Source: Gemmatimonadales bacterium (GTDB taxonomy: Bacteria > Gemmatimonadota > Gemmatimonadetes > Gemmatimonadales > GWC2-71-9). From it: a stretch of 42,336 nt of DNA. The stretch lies in the NCBI GenBank assembly GCA_025928645.1, contig JAICJD010000009.1, positions 1 to 42,336 of the forward strand, read 5' to 3'. The position numbers and the translations under genes were made by a program. This document shows positions 16,912 through 25,450 of the stretch, piece by piece. Position 1 is the stretch's first letter. Every line of letters begins with the position of its first letter. Under the pieces are notes generated by a model that was not told where the DNA came from, made no database searches, and worked only from the letters and a program-made list of their open reading frames with translations.

Positions 16912-17832
16912 GTGAACAGACTGGCCGCTGCGCTAAGCCTCTCGGCCTTCATCCTCTGCCAGGGTGCCGTCGTGGGCGCGGCTCAGGGCGCCCCGACTGG
17001 AGCCGGGCACACTGCGGTGGTGGTGATGCTCGGGACGGGCACCCCCCGGCCACTCCCCGACGTCTGGGGCCCGGCGACCGCGGTCGTCGTGGGAGACCGG
17101 GTCTTTCTGGTCGATGCGGGTGTCGGCGTCGAGCGGCGACTCGCCGCGGCGCGGTTGCCGACCGACGGCGTCACCGCGGTCTTCATCACACACCTCCATA
17201 GCGATCACGTGCTTGGCTTGGCGGACCTCATCTTCACGTCGTGGGTGATGGGGCGCACACGGCCGTTCCCGGTCTACGGGCCGCACGGCCTGGCCGCCAT
17301 GACGCAGCACCTCTACGCGGCGTTCCGCGAGGACATTCAGAATCGCACGGACGGTCTCGAACACGAATCACGAGACGGTTACCGGGTCGAGGTGCGGGAG
17401 ATCGGCCCGAGCGTCGTCTACGACAGTGGCGCCGTGCGCGTCACCGCGTTCCCGGTCAAGCATGGCGAATGGCGGGAAGCGTACGGCTATCGATTTGACA
17501 GTCCGGGCCGAAGCATCGTCATATCGGGCGACACGCGGCCAACTGAGGAGCTCGTGCGGATGGCGACGGGAGTCGACGTGCTCATCCATGAGGTACAACC
17601 CTCAGATTCGACGAAGCACCCTGGCAACCGCTCTTCCGCCGAGTGGGCGACCTATGTCCGTGCCTACCACACGACCGCACTGCAACTCGGCGAACTGGCA
17701 GCGCAAGCACGGCCCAAACTCCTCGTTGTCTATCACAATGGCCGCCGGGTGCCCGACGATCGGATCCTCGCCGACATCCGGCGATCATTCTCGGGACCCG
17801 TGACCATCGCTACCGATCTGCAGCGCTTCTGA
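16912..17832 (+). CDS. Secreted MBL-fold metallo-hydrolase
   Basis: FITHLHSDHVLGLADL, VISGDTRPTEEL, signal peptide. Confidence 0.88.
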   Translation: MNRLAAALSLSAFILCQGAVVGAAQGAPTGAGHTAVVVMLGTGTPRPLPDVWGPATAVVVGDRVFLVDAGVGVERRLAAARLPTDGVTAVFITHLHSDHVLGLADLIFTSWVMGRTRPFPVYGPHGLAAMTQHLYAAFREDIQNRTDGLEHESRDGYRVEVREIGPSVVYDSGAVRVTAFPVKHGEWREAYGYRFDSPGRSIVISGDTRPTEELVRMATGVDVLIHEVQPSDSTKHPGNRSSAEWATYVRAYHTTALQLGELAAQARPKLLVVYHNGRRVPDDRILADIRRSFSGPVTIATDLQRF

Positions 17833-17946
17833 AGCCGGGGTGCATGGCGTGTTGGGCCGGCGTATTCCTCGCGCCGGGTCTGGCTCACGTTGACCCACTG
17901 CTCGTGCCGGTGCCTCCCGCCCATTACGACTCCGCGGCGGGAGCGC

Positions 17947-18288
17947 GTGCAAAAACCGCGGATCACGTCCCTCGAGCGCCGACAACGCTTGCTGCCCGCA
18001 CTGACCGCATTGGCACTGGTCTCGGTGGTCGCGGCCCTTGCAGGCTTCGCCCGCCACGGGCCAGGTGTGGTCCAGGCAGACCGAGTTGAGCTGGTCGACG
18101 GGCAGGGAGCAATTCGGGCAGCCTTGGGCACCGATACAGCAGGGGCAAGCTTTACGCTGTACGACAAGCGCGGCCGGGTCGCCGGGTCGCTACAGCTGAA
18201 TGGAGACCCGCGCCTGACGGTTCGGGACCCCAGCGGACGTGAGGTCGCCGCGCTTGGAGCGCCCCGGGTCCAGCATCTGACGCAATAG
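17947..18288 (+). CDS. Membrane-anchored hypothetical protein with short repeated beta motifs
   Basis: N-terminal TM; VELVDGQGAIRAALGTD...TLYDKRGRVAGSLQLNGDPRLTVRDPSGREVAALGA. Confidence 0.55.
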   Translation: MQKPRITSLERRQRLLPALTALALVSVVAALAGFARHGPGVVQADRVELVDGQGAIRAALGTDTAGASFTLYDKRGRVAGSLQLNGDPRLTVRDPSGREVAALGAPRVQHLTQ

Positions 18289-18502
18289 CACTATCGGGAC
18301 CGTGAGGGAGACTGGCACTGACGATCGGGCCGGATTTGCCCAGCTCGGCCGCCCGCCCGGGGCCCCAGCCTCGCTCGACGTGTCAGTGAAGCGGCGAAGG
18401 ACGTGGCGTTTCAATGCCAAGGCGACGAAGGAATCAATCAGAGGATTTCGGCGATCCGTTTACACCGAACCCGGAGATCGCGAAAGTGACGATCAAGTAG
18501 CC

Positions 18503-18804
18503 ATGCGAAGATCAGGATGGCGGAACACGTCTCGCTGGACGGCATGATCCAGCCCGGCGGACCGAACGAAGACAGCGACTACGCGCTGCTGGTCTGCGGA
18601 AGCGCCACGCTGACGTCGGCGCTGCTCGAGCAGGGACTGGTCGACGAGGCCGTGCTGGCGGTCTATCCGCTCCTGCTGGGGCGGGGCAAACCCTGCTTCC
18701 CGGACGGCGCTGACCCGCGCGACCTAGCCCTCGTCGGCTCGACGGCCACGCCCTCGGGCGTGCTCCTCAACACCTATCGGCGCGTTGAATCCGCGCGAAC
18801 CTGA
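18503..18804 (+). pseudogene. DHFR/RibD C-terminal family protein, internally deleted with a frameshift at the second codon
   Basis: AEHVSLDGMIQPGGPNEDSDYA joined to LLVCGSATLTSALLEQGLVDEAVLAVYPLLLGRGKPCF...TPSGVLLNTYR; inserting one base after ATGCG restores MRKIRMAEHVSLDG. Confidence 0.75.
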
Positions 18805-19191
18805 ATGAGCGATCGACTGGAGCGCAACAAGCGCACCGTCACGGCGTTCTACGACCTGATGTTCAATCAGGCGCGCCCGGCCGAGGCGGTCGAGCACTTC
18901 GTCGGCGCCAGCTACACCCAGCACAATCCCATGGTGGCAGACGGGAAGGCCGCCTTCATCGCATACTTCGAGCGGATGGCGCGCGAGTATCCAGGGAAGC
19001 ACGTGGAGTTCAAGCGTGTGATCGCGGAGGGTGACTACGTGGTCCTGCACTGCTACCAGCAGTGGCCGGGCGACCGTGACTGGGCAGGGATCGACATCTT
19101 CCGGTTGGACGCGGACGGCAAGGTGGTCGAGCACTGGGACGTTCTGCAGCCGGTTCCGGACACGTCGGCGAACGACAACAGCATGTTCTGA
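18805..19191 (+). CDS. NTF2-like / SnoaL-like protein
   Basis: [75 protein letters not shown]. Confidence 0.88.
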   Translation: MSDRLERNKRTVTAFYDLMFNQARPAEAVEHFVGASYTQHNPMVADGKAAFIAYFERMAREYPGKHVEFKRVIAEGDYVVLHCYQQWPGDRDWAGIDIFRLDADGKVVEHWDVLQPVPDTSANDNSMF

Positions 19192-19194
19192 CGT

Positions 19195-19344
19195 ATGCGA
19201 CCCCTTCGGTACTCCATCAACGTCACCTTGGACGGGTGCTGCGATCGTCGCGCAATGATCCCGGACGAAGACCTGCGCCCTTGTTCGCAGGGCTCTCGAA
19301 GCAATCGGGGCGTGGTGGCGATGCGGTATGAGCCGAGAAGGTGA
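19195..19344 (+). pseudogene. 49-aa remnant of a second DHFR/RibD-family gene retaining N- and C-terminal signatures
   Basis: MRPLRYSINVTLDGCCDRRAMIPDEDLR...GVVAMRYEPRR*; family-like N-terminus (LRYSINVTLDG) and C-terminus, core missing; TGA overlaps the next GTG start. Confidence 0.65.
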
Positions 19345-20240
19345 TCCACAGATCCGAACGGCTCGCGGTGCCGCCGGTCCCGATGATCATCGTCGGGATC
19401 GTGAGCGTGCAGGGCGGCGCGGCACTGGCCAAGGGGCTCTTCCCCGCGCTGGGCCCCGTGGGAACAGTAGGCCTCCGCATCGGGCTGTCCGCCGCCATCC
19501 TGCTTGCGGCCTTCCGTCCCCGGCTCGGCCGATTGACCGCGGCACAGTGGCGCGCCGTGGTCCCGTACGGGCTGGTGTTGGGAATCATGAACCTGGTGTT
19601 CTACTGCTCGCTCGCGCGCATCCCGCTGGGGCTGGCCGTCACGCTGGAGTTCATCGGGCCGCTCGGCGTGGCGGTGTTCGGCTCACGCCGGGCCATCGAC
19701 GTGGTGTGGGGGCTCCTCGCGGCCGCGGGCGTGCTGCTGATCACGCCGTGGACCGGCGGCAGCGTGGACCCCTTGGGCGTGGCGTTCGCGCTGGGCGCGG
19801 GGGCGTGCTGGGCCGCGTACATCCTGCTCGGCGGCCATGTGTCGCGCACGGTTCCGGGCACCGCCGCCGTGTCGGCGGGCATGCTGGTGGCCGCGGCCGC
19901 GATTGTTCCCATCTCCGCGGGGCTGCACGGGTTCGCGCACCTCACGCCGAAGCTGTTCGCGGCCGGGCTTGGCGTGGCGCTGCTCTCGAGCGTCATCCCG
20001 TACACGCTGGAGATGTTCGCACTCGGGGCACTTCCCGCCCGCACCTTCGGCATCCTCATGAGTCTCGAGCCGGCCGTCGGCGCGCTGGTGGGCCTGGTGG
20101 CGCTGAAGGAGATCCTCGCGCCGGCGCAGTGGCTGGCCGTGGCGCTGGTGTGCGCCGCCAGCGCCGGCTCCGCCCTCGCCAGCCGTACGCCTGCTCCAGC
20201 GCGCGAGATGGAGTCGACCGGGGGCTGGACGGCCGGTTAA
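19341..20240 (+). CDS. EamA family transporter (RhtA-like)
   Basis: Ten-TM pattern; GTVGLRIGLSAAILLAAFRP, SLEPAVGALVGLVALKE. Confidence 0.88.
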   Translation: MIHRSERLAVPPVPMIIVGIVSVQGGAALAKGLFPALGPVGTVGLRIGLSAAILLAAFRPRLGRLTAAQWRAVVPYGLVLGIMNLVFYCSLARIPLGLAVTLEFIGPLGVAVFGSRRAIDVVWGLLAAAGVLLITPWTGGSVDPLGVAFALGAGACWAAYILLGGHVSRTVPGTAAVSAGMLVAAAAIVPISAGLHGFAHLTPKLFAAGLGVALLSSVIPYTLEMFALGALPARTFGILMSLEPAVGALVGLVALKEILAPAQWLAVALVCAASAGSALASRTPAPAREMESTGGWTAG

Positions 20241-20324
20241 TCGGCTTCCACCCAAGGGCCCAGCTCACATGGGGCCACGCCACTCCCGCGATGCTGCCGC
20301 CATCATGATCGGGCGGCGCCGGGG

Positions 20325-21470
20325 CTAGCGCGCCACCCCGAACGCGAAGACCGTTCGGGACCGGAGCTCGCGCCCCGGCTCGAGGATCGTGGACGGGAAG
20401 TTCGGATGGTTGGGCGAGTCCGGGAAATGCTGGGTCTCGAGCACGATGGCCGACCGGTGGCCGTAGACGTGGCCGCTCTTTCCCCTGATGGTTCCGTCGA
20501 GAAAATTCCCCGAGTAGAACTGTACGCCCGGCTCGGTGGTGGAGATGTCCAGCGTTCGCCCGGACGCGGGGTCCAGCACGTGCGCCGCGTGCACCAGCCC
20601 GGTCCCGTTCCGGTTCAGCACGAAGTTGTGGTCGTACCCTTTGCCGTAGCGAAGCTGCGTGTCGGGCTGCCCGATCCGGGCCCCGACGGCCGTCGGCTTC
20701 CGGAAGTCGAACGGCGTGCCCGCCACGCTCGCCAGCTCGCCGGTAGGGATCAGCGTGGAGTCCACCGGCGTGTAGCGGTCGGCGTTGATGGTCAGCATGT
20801 GCTTCAGGATGTCACCGCTGCCCTCGCCCGCCAGGTTGAAGTAGCTGTGCTGCGAGAGGTTGACCGGCGTCGGCTGGTCGGTCGTGGCCGTGTAGTCCAC
20901 CACCAGATCGTTCGCCGGGGTGAGCGTGTAGGTCACACTGACCCGGAGCGCGCCGGGGTAGCCCTCGTCGCCGTCGGGACTCGTGTGCTCGAACGTGACT
21001 CCGACGCTGTCCCCCCGCTGGAATGATCGCGCCCGCCAGAGTACCTTATCGAACCCCTTCACACCTCCATGCAGGGAATTCGGGCCGTTGTTCGTCGCGA
21101 GACGATAGGTCCGGCCCTCGAGCGTGAACCGACCGCGGGCGATCCGGTTCGCGTAGCGCCCGACGACCGCGCCGAAGTAGGGCGAGTCGCCGAGGTAGCC
21201 CGGCAGCGAGTCATATCCCAGCGTCACATCGGCGAGCCGCCCGGAACGATCGGGCACCCGGATGGCCTGGATGATCGCGCCGTAGGTGATCGCCCGGACC
21301 TGCATCCCCCTGGCATTGGTGAGCGTGTACACCTCGACGGCCTTTCCGTCCGGCATCAGGCCGAACGGCGCGACCGTCACCGTTTCTGCGTGCTGTGTCG
21401 GTGGAGTCATGGCGGGACGACCGGTCTGCTGAGCGGTGAACGCGAGCGCGAGGACCATGGCGAACGGCAT
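20325..21470 (-). CDS. Aldose 1-epimerase (galactose mutarotase family)
   Basis: VTLGYDSLPGYLGDSPYFGAVVGRYANRIARGRFTLEG, NNGPNSLHGGVKGFDKVLW, NLSQHSYFNLAG, GYDHNFVLN, GVQFYSGNFLDG. Confidence 0.93.
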   Translation of the reverse strand: MPFAMVLALAFTAQQTGRPAMTPPTQHAETVTVAPFGLMPDGKAVEVYTLTNARGMQVRAITYGAIIQAIRVPDRSGRLADVTLGYDSLPGYLGDSPYFGAVVGRYANRIARGRFTLEGRTYRLATNNGPNSLHGGVKGFDKVLWRARSFQRGDSVGVTFEHTSPDGDEGYPGALRVSVTYTLTPANDLVVDYTATTDQPTPVNLSQHSYFNLAGEGSGDILKHMLTINADRYTPVDSTLIPTGELASVAGTPFDFRKPTAVGARIGQPDTQLRYGKGYDHNFVLNRNGTGLVHAAHVLDPASGRTLDISTTEPGVQFYSGNFLDGTIRGKSGHVYGHRSAIVLETQHFPDSPNHPNFPSTILEPGRELRSRTVFAFGVAR

Positions 21471-21498
21471 GGCCGCAATCTCGAAGGGGGGTCCACCG

Positions 21499-22686
21499 GT
21501 GACAAGACTCCGGCTCATCCTCGCCACCGCGCTGCTCGCCGGGTGCGCCTCGGGTACCGTGTCCGCACCGCGGGCCCCGGCGGCGCCGCAGTCCGCGGCC
21601 GCGCCGGTGTCGGCCCGCGGGCCGGCCGAGCGGGCCCGGGCGTGGTACGCCGCCCAGCCGTGGCTCGTGGGCAGCAACTACATCCCGGGGTCGGCGATCA
21701 ACCAGCTCGAGATGTGGCAGGCGGAGACGTTCGACTCGGCGCGAATCGACCAGGAGCTCGGATGGGCCGAGGCGCTGGGCATGAACACGATGCGGGTCTT
21801 CCTCCACGATCTGCCATGGCAGCAGGACTCGGCCGGCTTTCGGGGCCGGATCGACCGGTTCCTCTCCATCGCCGCGCGGCACCACATCCGTCCGATCCTG
21901 GTGCTGTTCGACTCGTGCTGGGACCCGTGGCCTCACCTGGGGGCGCAGCACCCGCCGGTGCCGGGCGTGCACAACTCGGGCTGGGTGCAGAGCCCGGGCG
22001 CGGGCGCGCTCTCGGACGCGAGCCAGGATGCCCGACTGGAGCGCTACGTGAAGGGCGTCGTCGCGGCGTTCGGGAAGGACCCGCGGGTGCTCGCGTGGGA
22101 CGTGTGGAACGAGCCGGGCAACGAGAACACCGACTCGTATGGGCGGCAGGAGCCGCGGGGAAAGGTGGGGCGGGTGACCGCGCTCCTGCCGCGGGTCTTC
22201 GACTGGGCCCGCTCGGTGCATCCCGTGCAGCCGCTCACGAGCGGCGTCTGGTCCATCGAGGACAACCGCGACGGGCGGCACCTGAGCGAGCTGCGGCAGA
22301 TCCAGCTCCGCGAGTCGGACATCGTCACCTTCCACAATTACGGCGACTCGGTGTCGTTCTTCCGCCAGGTCGGCTGGCTGAGGAAGTACGGCCGGCCGGT
22401 CATCTGCACCGAATACATGGCCCGGCCGACCGGGAGCACCTTCGCCCTGCTGCCGAGGGCCAAGCAGGAAGGCGTGGGCATGATCAACTGGGGGTTCGTG
22501 GCGGGGAAGACGCAGACCTATCTGCCGTGGGATTCGTGGCTCCATCCCTACGTCGCGCGCGAGCCGGCGGTGTGGTTCCACGAGGTCCTGCGGGCGGACG
22601 GGACGCCGTACCGCGCGGAGGAGACCGAACTCATCCGGCGACTCACGGGCGCCGAGAAGATGGTGCGCGCGGCGGCCACGAACTGA
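21499..22686 (+). CDS. Cellulase-like (GH5-type) glycoside hydrolase lipoprotein
   Basis: Lipobox LLAGC; GMNTMRVFLHDLPW, LAWDVWNEPGNEN, ICTEYMARP. Confidence 0.85.
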   Translation: MTRLRLILATALLAGCASGTVSAPRAPAAPQSAAAPVSARGPAERARAWYAAQPWLVGSNYIPGSAINQLEMWQAETFDSARIDQELGWAEALGMNTMRVFLHDLPWQQDSAGFRGRIDRFLSIAARHHIRPILVLFDSCWDPWPHLGAQHPPVPGVHNSGWVQSPGAGALSDASQDARLERYVKGVVAAFGKDPRVLAWDVWNEPGNENTDSYGRQEPRGKVGRVTALLPRVFDWARSVHPVQPLTSGVWSIEDNRDGRHLSELRQIQLRESDIVTFHNYGDSVSFFRQVGWLRKYGRPVICTEYMARPTGSTFALLPRAKQEGVGMINWGFVAGKTQTYLPWDSWLHPYVAREPAVWFHEVLRADGTPYRAEETELIRRLTGAEKMVRAAATN

Positions 22687-22710
22687 GCGGGCGCGACTAT
22701 CTTGGCAGGT

Positions 22711-22759
22711 GAAGGGGGCAGACTTCGGGGCATGCCCCCTTCGCTTCGCTCGGGGTGAC
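22711..22759. repeat. Hairpin (GAAGGGGGCA/TGCCCCCTTC) fused to a copy of the CGCTTCGCTCGGG(G/A)TGAC repeat
   Basis: Perfect 10-bp arms 22711-22720 and 22733-22742; CGCTTCGCTCGGGGTGAC at 22742-22759 matches 28914-28931 at 17 of 18 positions. Confidence 0.75.
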
Positions 22760-22788
22760 GCCCAGGTCCCGGTTTGGTGACGTCTCGG

Positions 22789-25167
22789 ATGACAGCCGTC
22801 TTTCGCTTTCTGCTTCTCTCGCTTGCGCTCGCCCCGACCAACCCGCGCGCGCTCGCCTCGCAATCCGCGCCTGCAGCACCCACCCTTCCCGGCATCAGCA
22901 ATCAAGGCCGCACCCCGGACAAACCGTACGTCGCTGCAGGCAGCCGGACCTACCTCATCGGAACCCAGGACGGCGGCTTCCCTGACATGGGCGGCCACCT
23001 GCGGGGCGAGATGGGCGGAGCCTGGCTGCACCCGATCAAGCTGATCGACGGGTTCTGGGCGACGGTCACGGATTCAGCGTCGGGTCGGACCGCCGCGCTC
23101 TCCGCCGGCAAGGAGTTCGTGAACTATCCGTACGGGAATCGGTTCCGGTACGGCGAGGTGCTGAACGGACTCGAGGTCGAGCGGTTCCAGTTCAGCCCGG
23201 ACGGCCGCGAGGGCTTGATCGTCCAGTACGCCTTCAGGAACACCACCGGCCGGAAGCGACGGCTCCGCCTTCAGCTCACGGTCCGAACGGACCTGCTCCC
23301 GGTCTGGTTCTCAGACAGCCTCGGCATCACCGACGCCAGGGACACGGTCGCGTGGGACGGCACCGCGCGGCTGTTCGTCGCGAGGGACGTGAGCCATCCG
23401 TGGTTCTGCGTCTGGGGCGCGGCGGGTGACGCGAGCGCCCAGCCCGTCGCGGATCCGCCCGCGGTCAACACCCAGGGGAAGGGCGTTACCGCCGCCTCCA
23501 GCTACGTCGTTTCGCTCGCGCCTCACGACACGTCCTCCCTGACCTTCGTCATCGCGGGTTCGGCGTCCGGCCGGCAGGCGGCGCTCGACAGCTACCGCTA
23601 TCTGGCCGCGCACCATGCGAGCCTGCTGACCGAGAAGAAGGCGCGCTACGCGGCGCTCCTCGCGCGGGCGCGCGTCACGATCCCCGACCGGCGGTTGCAG
23701 CAGGTCTATGACTGGGTCAGAGTGAACACGGACTGGCTGGTCAGGGAGGTGCCCGGGATGGGGCGCGGCCTCGGCGGCGGCCTCATGGAGTATCCCTGGT
23801 GGTTCGGAACGGACGCGAGCTACTCGCTGCAGGCGGTGCTCGCGATGGGCAACCCGGAGCTGGCGAAGCAGACGCTCAGGCTCCTGCGGGACCAGTCGCG
23901 CAAGGCCAACGGCAACGGTCGGATCATCCACGAGGTGACGACCAACGGCGGCGTGGTCAACCACGGCAACACCCAGGAGACCGCCCAGTTCATCGCGATG
24001 GTGGGCAAGGTGGTGGACTGGACGGGAGACCTCGGCTTCGCCCGCGAGATGTACCCCTCGATGAGGCAGGGTCTCCACTGGCTGCTCGGGGACATGGACC
24101 GGAACCACGACCAGTTTCCCGAGGGCTACGGCATCATGGAGGTGTACGGGCTCAACGCGGAGCTGATCGACGTGGCGGTGTACACCCAGCAGGCGCTGGA
24201 GGCCACGGCACGCGTCGCCCGGGCGCTCGGCGACCCGGAGGCCGCGTCGCACTACGAGCGGCAGGCGGCGGCGCTCAAGGCGAAGATCAACGACCGCTTC
24301 TGGTCCGGGGGCGACAGCTCGTACGTCGACTTCTACGGCTCGCGCGCCCAGGCCATGAGCGCCGCGGAGGGCTCGGTCACCCAGATACGGTTGAAGGGCG
24401 ACAGCGCGCTCACCCCACGCGACCGGGAGCGCATCGCCTACTACGAGGGGCTCCGCCGGCGCTTCTCGACGATGCCGGACAGCAGCAGGGGGTGGATCAC
24501 CAACGAGAACTGGGTCATCGCGACGCCCATGGAGACCGGCATCGCGCCGCGGGGCCGGGCCGTCCGGCTGCTCGACCGGATCCGCCGCGAGAACGTCGGC
24601 GAGTACGGGCCCTATCTTTCGGCCGCGGACCGCGGGGCGATGATGACCATCTCGACCGGCGTGCAGGCCGTCGCCGAAGCGCAGTACGGCCGCATGGATC
24701 AGTCTCTGTGGTACGTGAACCGCATCGCGGAGACGTTCGGGCGGGTGTTGCCGGGCTCCATCTCGGAGATGATGCCCGACTACGGCTGCTTCGCCATCGC
24801 CTGGACCAGCTACGGGATCGTGGTGCCGCTGATCCGGTACGTGTTCGGCATTCAGCCGGACGCCGTGCACCGGACCGTGGTGCTCGACCCGCGCCTACCC
24901 AGCGGCTGGGAGAACATCAGCGTCGAGGGTCTTCCAATCGGGACGAATACGATCGCGTTCTCGCGCAGGAAGACGGGGCGCGGAATCGAGTATCGGATCG
25001 ACGCCACGGAGGACGGCTGGACCTTCGTCCTGCGAGGCGAAGCTGTGCCGGGAGCGAGTTACTATGTGAACGGGAAGCCGGCGTCGTTCACTTCCGACGG
25101 GATCCGGATAAGCGGACGCAGCAATCGGGTGCTGATGGTTACGGGCCCCAGCCGTCGCTGGCCATGA
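22789..25167 (+). CDS. Secreted six-hairpin glycosidase-like protein
   Basis: Signal peptide; WWFGTDASYSLQAVLAMGNPELAKQTLRLLRDQS, IIHEVTTNGGVVNHGNTQETAQFI, SISEMMPDYGCFAIAWTSYGIVVPLIRYVFGIQPDA. Confidence 0.82.
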   Translation: MTAVFRFLLLSLALAPTNPRALASQSAPAAPTLPGISNQGRTPDKPYVAAGSRTYLIGTQDGGFPDMGGHLRGEMGGAWLHPIKLIDGFWATVTDSASGRTAALSAGKEFVNYPYGNRFRYGEVLNGLEVERFQFSPDGREGLIVQYAFRNTTGRKRRLRLQLTVRTDLLPVWFSDSLGITDARDTVAWDGTARLFVARDVSHPWFCVWGAAGDASAQPVADPPAVNTQGKGVTAASSYVVSLAPHDTSSLTFVIAGSASGRQAALDSYRYLAAHHASLLTEKKARYAALLARARVTIPDRRLQQVYDWVRVNTDWLVREVPGMGRGLGGGLMEYPWWFGTDASYSLQAVLAMGNPELAKQTLRLLRDQSRKANGNGRIIHEVTTNGGVVNHGNTQETAQFIAMVGKVVDWTGDLGFAREMYPSMRQGLHWLLGDMDRNHDQFPEGYGIMEVYGLNAELIDVAVYTQQALEATARVARALGDPEAASHYERQAAALKAKINDRFWSGGDSSYVDFYGSRAQAMSAAEGSVTQIRLKGDSALTPRDRERIAYYEGLRRRFSTMPDSSRGWITNENWVIATPMETGIAPRGRAVRLLDRIRRENVGEYGPYLSAADRGAMMTISTGVQAVAEAQYGRMDQSLWYVNRIAETFGRVLPGSISEMMPDYGCFAIAWTSYGIVVPLIRYVFGIQPDAVHRTVVLDPRLPSGWENISVEGLPIGTNTIAFSRRKTGRGIEYRIDATEDGWTFVLRGEAVPGASYYVNGKPASFTSDGIRISGRSNRVLMVTGPSRRWP

Positions 25168-25171
25168 GGCG

Positions 25172-25450
25172 ATGGTCAGCCAGCAGCGTCCGCCCGCGCC
25201 GGCGATCGTTCATGCGCACGTCATCCTGGGCGGACGGGTGATGGATCCTGGATCCCGGCTGGATGCGGTGCGTAATGTCGGCATTGATGGCAGCCGCATC
25301 ACGGCCCTGACGGCCGGCGCGCTGCGCGGGCGGGACACGATCGACGCTCGCGGCCTCGTGGCCACTCCGCGCGCCGACAGCCGCACCATGGCGGTGAATC
25401 CGCCTGGCGGCTGCGTATCGCATCTCTTCCCGGAGCTCTCATGCACCTGA
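25172..25450 (+). pseudogene. Amidohydrolase / D-aminoacylase-like N-terminal fragment
   Basis: VILGGRVMDPGSRLDAVRNVGIDGSRITALTAGALRGRDTIDARGLVATP then unrelated sequence; no metal-binding HxH or catalytic domain follows. Confidence 0.75.

Noticed and set aside
18289-18502. Possible C-terminal gene remnant ending DFGDPFTPNPEIAKVTIK*
   Set aside because: Family could not be recognised with confidence and the upstream frame gives no support; needs a search.
23311-24870. 519-aa minus-strand ORF opposite the six-hairpin glycosidase
   Set aside because: Antisense artefact; sense strand protein has a signal peptide and coherent enzyme motifs.
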